A stretch of DNA of 64,000 bases from Streptomyces luomodiensis. Its GTDB lineage: Bacteria > Actinomycetota > Actinomycetes > Streptomycetales > Streptomycetaceae. Below are positions 61,563 to 64,000 of this stretch, piece after piece. Positions within the stretch are counted from its first letter, which is position 1, and each line of letters starts with the position of its first letter. The stretch covers positions 4,960,001-5,024,000 of the forward strand of contig NZ_CP117522.1 in assembly GCF_031679605.1 (NCBI RefSeq), written 5' to 3'. A model generated the notes under the pieces. It saw only the letters and a program-made list of their open reading frames with translations, was not told where the DNA came from and did not search any database. The position numbers were made by a program, and so were the translations under genes.

Positions 61563-63374
61563 CTAGCGGAACCAGCCGCTGAACGGCTGCTGGGTCTTCC
61601 GGGCCGCCCGCTGCCGCGCCTCGGCCAGCACCCGCTCCGCCTCCGCCCGCCAGCTCTCGGGCCCCGCATCGGCCCGAACCCCGGGCTGGTCCCCGAATCC
61701 GTCCTCAGGACGGAGATGGGCCCCGAAATCGGACCGCGCCACCCCCGACTCCGACTGCCCAGAAGCCGACTGCACGGCCTCCGGCACCCACTGAGCCGCA
61801 TCGTCTGCGGGTGCGGCCGGAGCCACTGGGACGGGCGGGGCCACCGGGACACGTGGGGCCACCGGGGCCTGTGGGACCGCTGGGGCTGCTGGGACAGGTG
61901 GGGCCGCCGGAGCCGCTGGGGCCTGTGGGGCCGCCGGAGCTGCTGGGACTGCCGGATCAGCAGAGGCAGCCGGGCCAGCCGAAGCCACTGGAACCGCCAG
62001 GTCGACCGGAGGCCCCGGCACCCACTGAGCCGGGTCGGTCGAGGCCACTGGGGCGGGCTGGACCACTGGGACGGGCGGAACTGCCGGGCCAGCCGCCCCG
62101 GCCGAGGCTACTGGGACGTCCAGGTCAGCCGGGACAGGTGGGGCAGCCGGAGCCGCTGGGACGTGTGGGGCCGCCGGAGCTGCTGGGACTGCCGGGTCAG
62201 CAGAGGCAGCCGGGCCAGCCGAAGCCACTGGAACCGCCAGGTCGACCGGAGGCCCCGGCACCCACTGAGCCGGGTCGGTCGAGGCCACTGGGGCGGGCTG
62301 GACCACTGGCACGGGCGGAACTGCCGGGCCAGCCGCCCCGGCCGAGGCTACCGGGACGTCCAGGTCAGTCGGGACAGGTGGGGCAGCCTGGTCCGCCGGA
62401 GCCACCTGGTCCGCTGGGGCCACCTGGTCCGCCGGAGCTGCCGGGGCCGCCTGGTAAGCCGGGGCCGCCTGGTCCGCCGGGGTGCCCGGGGCCGTCCGGT
62501 CGGCCAAGGCGGGCTGGTGGGGCTGGTGGGGCTGGTTCATCGGGGGTGTCGGTCGCGGGGCCGGCTCGGCGCGCGGTGCGCGGCGGGCTTCGCGGGCGTC
62601 GGCGGCGGCGCCGAAGAAGTCGCCGCCCTTCCGCTTGACGTCGTCCGTCCCCCAGTCCCGTTCCCGGCCGTGCTCGAGGGCCCGGTCACCGGAGGGGCTG
62701 CGGTGCCGGCCCTCGGCTCCGCGGGTGCGGCGTTGCGCGGGGACCCTCTGGAGGTGGGGGATGTGCTTGGCGCAGTGGATGTACGCCTCCTCGACGGTCA
62801 CCTCGACCCACACCACCGCGCGCCGCCCCGGCACCGGGTCCACCGGCAGGTCGGGGTGGGCCGCGCGCATCTCGGCGTCCTCCACAACCCGGGCCCGGCC
62901 GTTCACATGCAGCCCGATCCGGTCCCGGAAGAAGTCGACCATGAGAATGCCGAGGTGGGGGTTCTCCTGGATGTTGCCGAGACTGGCCAGGACGCCGTTG
63001 CCCCGGTATTCGGGATAGGTCAGCGTGCGCGCGTCGAGCACCCGCAGAAAGCCGGGCGGCCCGGCCCGGAAGGTGCTGTCGCACTCCCCGTGCCGGTCGG
63101 AGGTGGCCAGGAAGAACATCTCCTGGCGGCCGATGTACTCCCGCATCCGGACGTTGAGGTGGTCCAGCACCTGTTCGTCGTAGAAACGGTCGGCGCGGTC
63201 GACCGTACCCAGCCGCCGCTGTAGAAGGTGTTCGCCGTCGCTCCCCGGACGCCACGCGCGGTCGTCCAGGTGCTCCGTACTGTCCACGGTTCTCGTCCCC
63301 GTTCCTGCATCGCCGTCGTGCCTGTCGCCGTCCGGAATCGCCGGAGTCACTGCCTCGTGTCGCCGTTCCGTCAT
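61563..63374 (-). CDS. PPOX-fold (pyridoxamine 5'-phosphate oxidase-like) protein with a long Pro/Ala/Val repeat tail
   Basis: 603 residues. A flavin/F420-type split-barrel domain lies at about 55-215, with [28 protein letters not shown] and [25 protein letters not shown]. After a charged linker, residues about 295-540 are a Pro/Ala/Val low-complexity region containing an 80-residue block ([13 protein letters not shown]..., [18 protein letters not shown]) duplicated in tandem. The C-terminus (about 545-603) is a separate basic helix ending FSGWFR. The ATG 63374 is 15 bp from the reductase stop, so the two genes form an operon. Catalytic role unknown; the tail could extend through the wall or aid clustering. 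Confidence 0.8.
   Translation of the reverse strand: MTERRHEAVTPAIPDGDRHDGDAGTGTRTVDSTEHLDDRAWRPGSDGEHLLQRRLGTVDRADRFYDEQVLDHLNVRMREYIGRQEMFFLATSDRHGECDSTFRAGPPGFLRVLDARTLTYPEYRGNGVLASLGNIQENPHLGILMVDFFRDRIGLHVNGRARVVEDAEMRAAHPDLPVDPVPGRRAVVWVEVTVEEAYIHCAKHIPHLQRVPAQRRTRGAEGRHRSPSGDRALEHGRERDWGTDDVKRKGGDFFGAAADAREARRAPRAEPAPRPTPPMNQPHQPHQPALADRTAPGTPADQAAPAYQAAPAAPADQVAPADQVAPADQAAPPVPTDLDVPVASAGAAGPAVPPVPVVQPAPVASTDPAQWVPGPPVDLAVPVASAGPAASADPAVPAAPAAPHVPAAPAAPPVPADLDVPVASAGAAGPAVPPVPVVQPAPVASTDPAQWVPGPPVDLAVPVASAGPAASADPAVPAAPAAPQAPAAPAAPPVPAAPAVPQAPVAPRVPVAPPVPVAPAAPADDAAQWVPEAVQSASGQSESGVARSDFGAHLRPEDGFGDQPGVRADAGPESWRAEAERVLAEARQRAARKTQQPFSGWFR
61891..62388. repeat. 240-bp tandem repeat in the PPOX-fold gene
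   Basis: 61891-62130 and 62131-62370 align with offset exactly 240 bp (80 codons) at about 96-97 percent identity, with a further short match to 62388. A remnant of the unit precedes copy 1. For example, GAAGCCACTGGAACCGCCAG occurs at 61981 and 62221. Confidence 0.95.
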
Positions 63375-63388
63375 GTGCCGTCCGCGCC

Positions 63389-64000
63389 CTACTCCGCGGC
63401 GGCGGCGAGCTCCTCGATGGAGTCGTGCCGTATCCGGTGGGACGGAATGCCGATGCCCATCAGGGTGTCGACACCGCTGCGGATCAACCCGGGCGGCCCG
63501 GAGAGATACGCGTCGAACGCGTTCCACGGGCCGTACTGCCGCACGGCGTCGGGCAGCCGGCCGCTGAGGCCGTTGGTCGGGCCGTTGGAGACGACGGGGC
63601 GGACCGCGAGCCACGGATGCTTGTGCGCCAGCCGCAGCATGGTGTCGATGTCGTACAGATCGTGATCGCTGCGCGCACCGTAGAAGACCTCGACCGCCCG
63701 CTGGCGGCCGTGCTCGGCGACATCCTCGACCAGCGCCTTGATCGGCGCGATACCGGTGCCGCCGCCCAGGCAGAGCAGCCCGTTGTCGCTGGAGTGGTCG
63801 ACGGTCATCGAACCGGCGGGCGGCCCGAGGCGGATCACATCGCCGGGGCGGGCCCGGTGCACCAGCGCGGAGGACACCCATCCGGCCGGTACGGCCTTCA
63901 CGTGGAAGGAGAGCAGCCCGTCGGAGCGCGGCGCCGAGGCGAACGAGTAGTGCCGCCACACCCGCGGCCACCACGGGGTTTCCAGCGAGGCGTACTGGCC
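63389..64000 (-). CDS. Ferredoxin/flavohemoprotein-type FAD/NAD(P)-binding reductase (truncated by window edge)
   Basis: The visible 203 residues cover the C-terminal part of a protein entering from the right edge. The first visible residues are GQYASLETPWWPRVWRHYSFA, which fits the FAD-binding RxYSxA/S motif. An NAD-binding fold follows (GLLCLGGGTGIAPIKALVEDV, FYGARSDHDLYD and SGPPGLI). This arrangement is typical of flavohaemoglobin and of the actinobacterial globin-reductase fusions, so the missing N-terminus could be a globin or an extra FAD region. It ends 15 bp before the PPOX-fold gene start and probably forms an operon with it. Confidence 0.9.
   Translation of the reverse strand, partial: GQYASLETPWWPRVWRHYSFASAPRSDGLLSFHVKAVPAGWVSSALVHRARPGDVIRLGPPAGSMTVDHSSDNGLLCLGGGTGIAPIKALVEDVAEHGRQRAVEVFYGARSDHDLYDIDTMLRLAHKHPWLAVRPVVSNGPTNGLSGRLPDAVRQYGPWNAFDAYLSGPPGLIRSGVDTLMGIGIPSHRIRHDSIEELAAAAE

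Noticed and set aside
61891..62388. Possible CRISPR-like array
   Set aside because: The repeats are 240-bp in-frame protein-coding units, not short repeats with unique spacers; no cas genes.
60024..63224. 1066-codon plus-strand frame across the LysR, Nudix and PPOX regions
   Set aside because: No domains; a GC-bias shadow with a frame-shifted Arg/Gly/Trp composition of the 240-bp repeat.

Overview
The window is high-GC (about 72 percent), gene-dense DNA from a Streptomyces or close relative. The evidence is the codon bias, many GTG starts and GTGA/ATGA overlaps, a sporulation gene of the ssgA family, a TTA (bldA-type) LysR gene, a Rex-type operator at cydA, a Streptomyces parS site, and actinobacterial families such as DUF5926 and PspAB. 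From memory, the gene order follows the core region of S. coelicolor around SCO3918-SCO3977, beside oriC. So this is mostly conserved core DNA with a few lineage-specific insertions rather than a genomic island.

Layout. 1-4.4 kb: a truncated Pro-rich protein (minus), a glycerophosphodiesterase, an RsbW-like ATPase, a SEC-C protein and a prim-pol-like protein. 4.9-11.6 kb: a GAF-SpoIIE phosphatase with an unusual active site, aminopeptidase P, a MocR regulator, a second RsbW-like ATPase and a membrane protein. 11.7-17.2 kb: a copper-handling operon (YcnI, Sco, PCuAC, CopCD, Tat-secreted DyP peroxidase). 17.3-21.1 kb: pheA, a 580-bp spacer with a cluster of DnaA boxes, serS, a 92-bp tandem duplication carrying coupled micro-ORFs, and a HAD phosphatase. 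21.2-28.4 kb: secreted phospholipase A2, an AsnC/MFS divergent pair, an antirepressor-like gene, a GntR/MFS pair and a small membrane protein. 28.5-32.1 kb: a four-gene ABC-2 export operon (minus). 32.3-39.0 kb: pspAB-htpX, an LLM flavin oxidoreductase, a second HAD phosphatase, a glycine-rich secreted protein, a decayed repeat array and a GAF histidine kinase. 39.2-45.8 kb: the cydA-cydB-cydCD operon with a perfect Rex operator upstream and a parS site inside the cydCD start. 45.9-52.0 kb: a PLP aminotransferase, a LacI regulator, a metallophosphatase, a membrane protein and a BRO-domain gene. 52.2-58.7 kb: thiC with a TPP riboswitch, a YibE/F permease, ssgA without an ssgR neighbour, small membrane proteins, a cupin, a PF04020 membrane protein and ptpA. 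58.7-64.0 kb: a Cys/Met PLP enzyme, a TTA-containing LysR, a Nudix hydrolase, a PPOX-fold protein with a long repeat tail, and a truncated FAD/NAD reductase.

Functional themes: extracytoplasmic copper delivery, low-oxygen respiration (cyd under a NADH/redox operator), partner-switching signalling (two RsbW-like ATPases plus a PP2C-type phosphatase), membrane stress (PspAB/HtpX) and chromosome biology (parS and DnaA boxes near oriC). No rRNA, tRNA, CRISPR array, insertion sequence or biosynthetic cluster was seen. The least explained structures are the DnaA-box cluster before serS, the duplicated coupled micro-ORF cassette after serS, the Asp-to-Gly change in the SpoIIE phosphatase, and two lone antirepressor-like genes.
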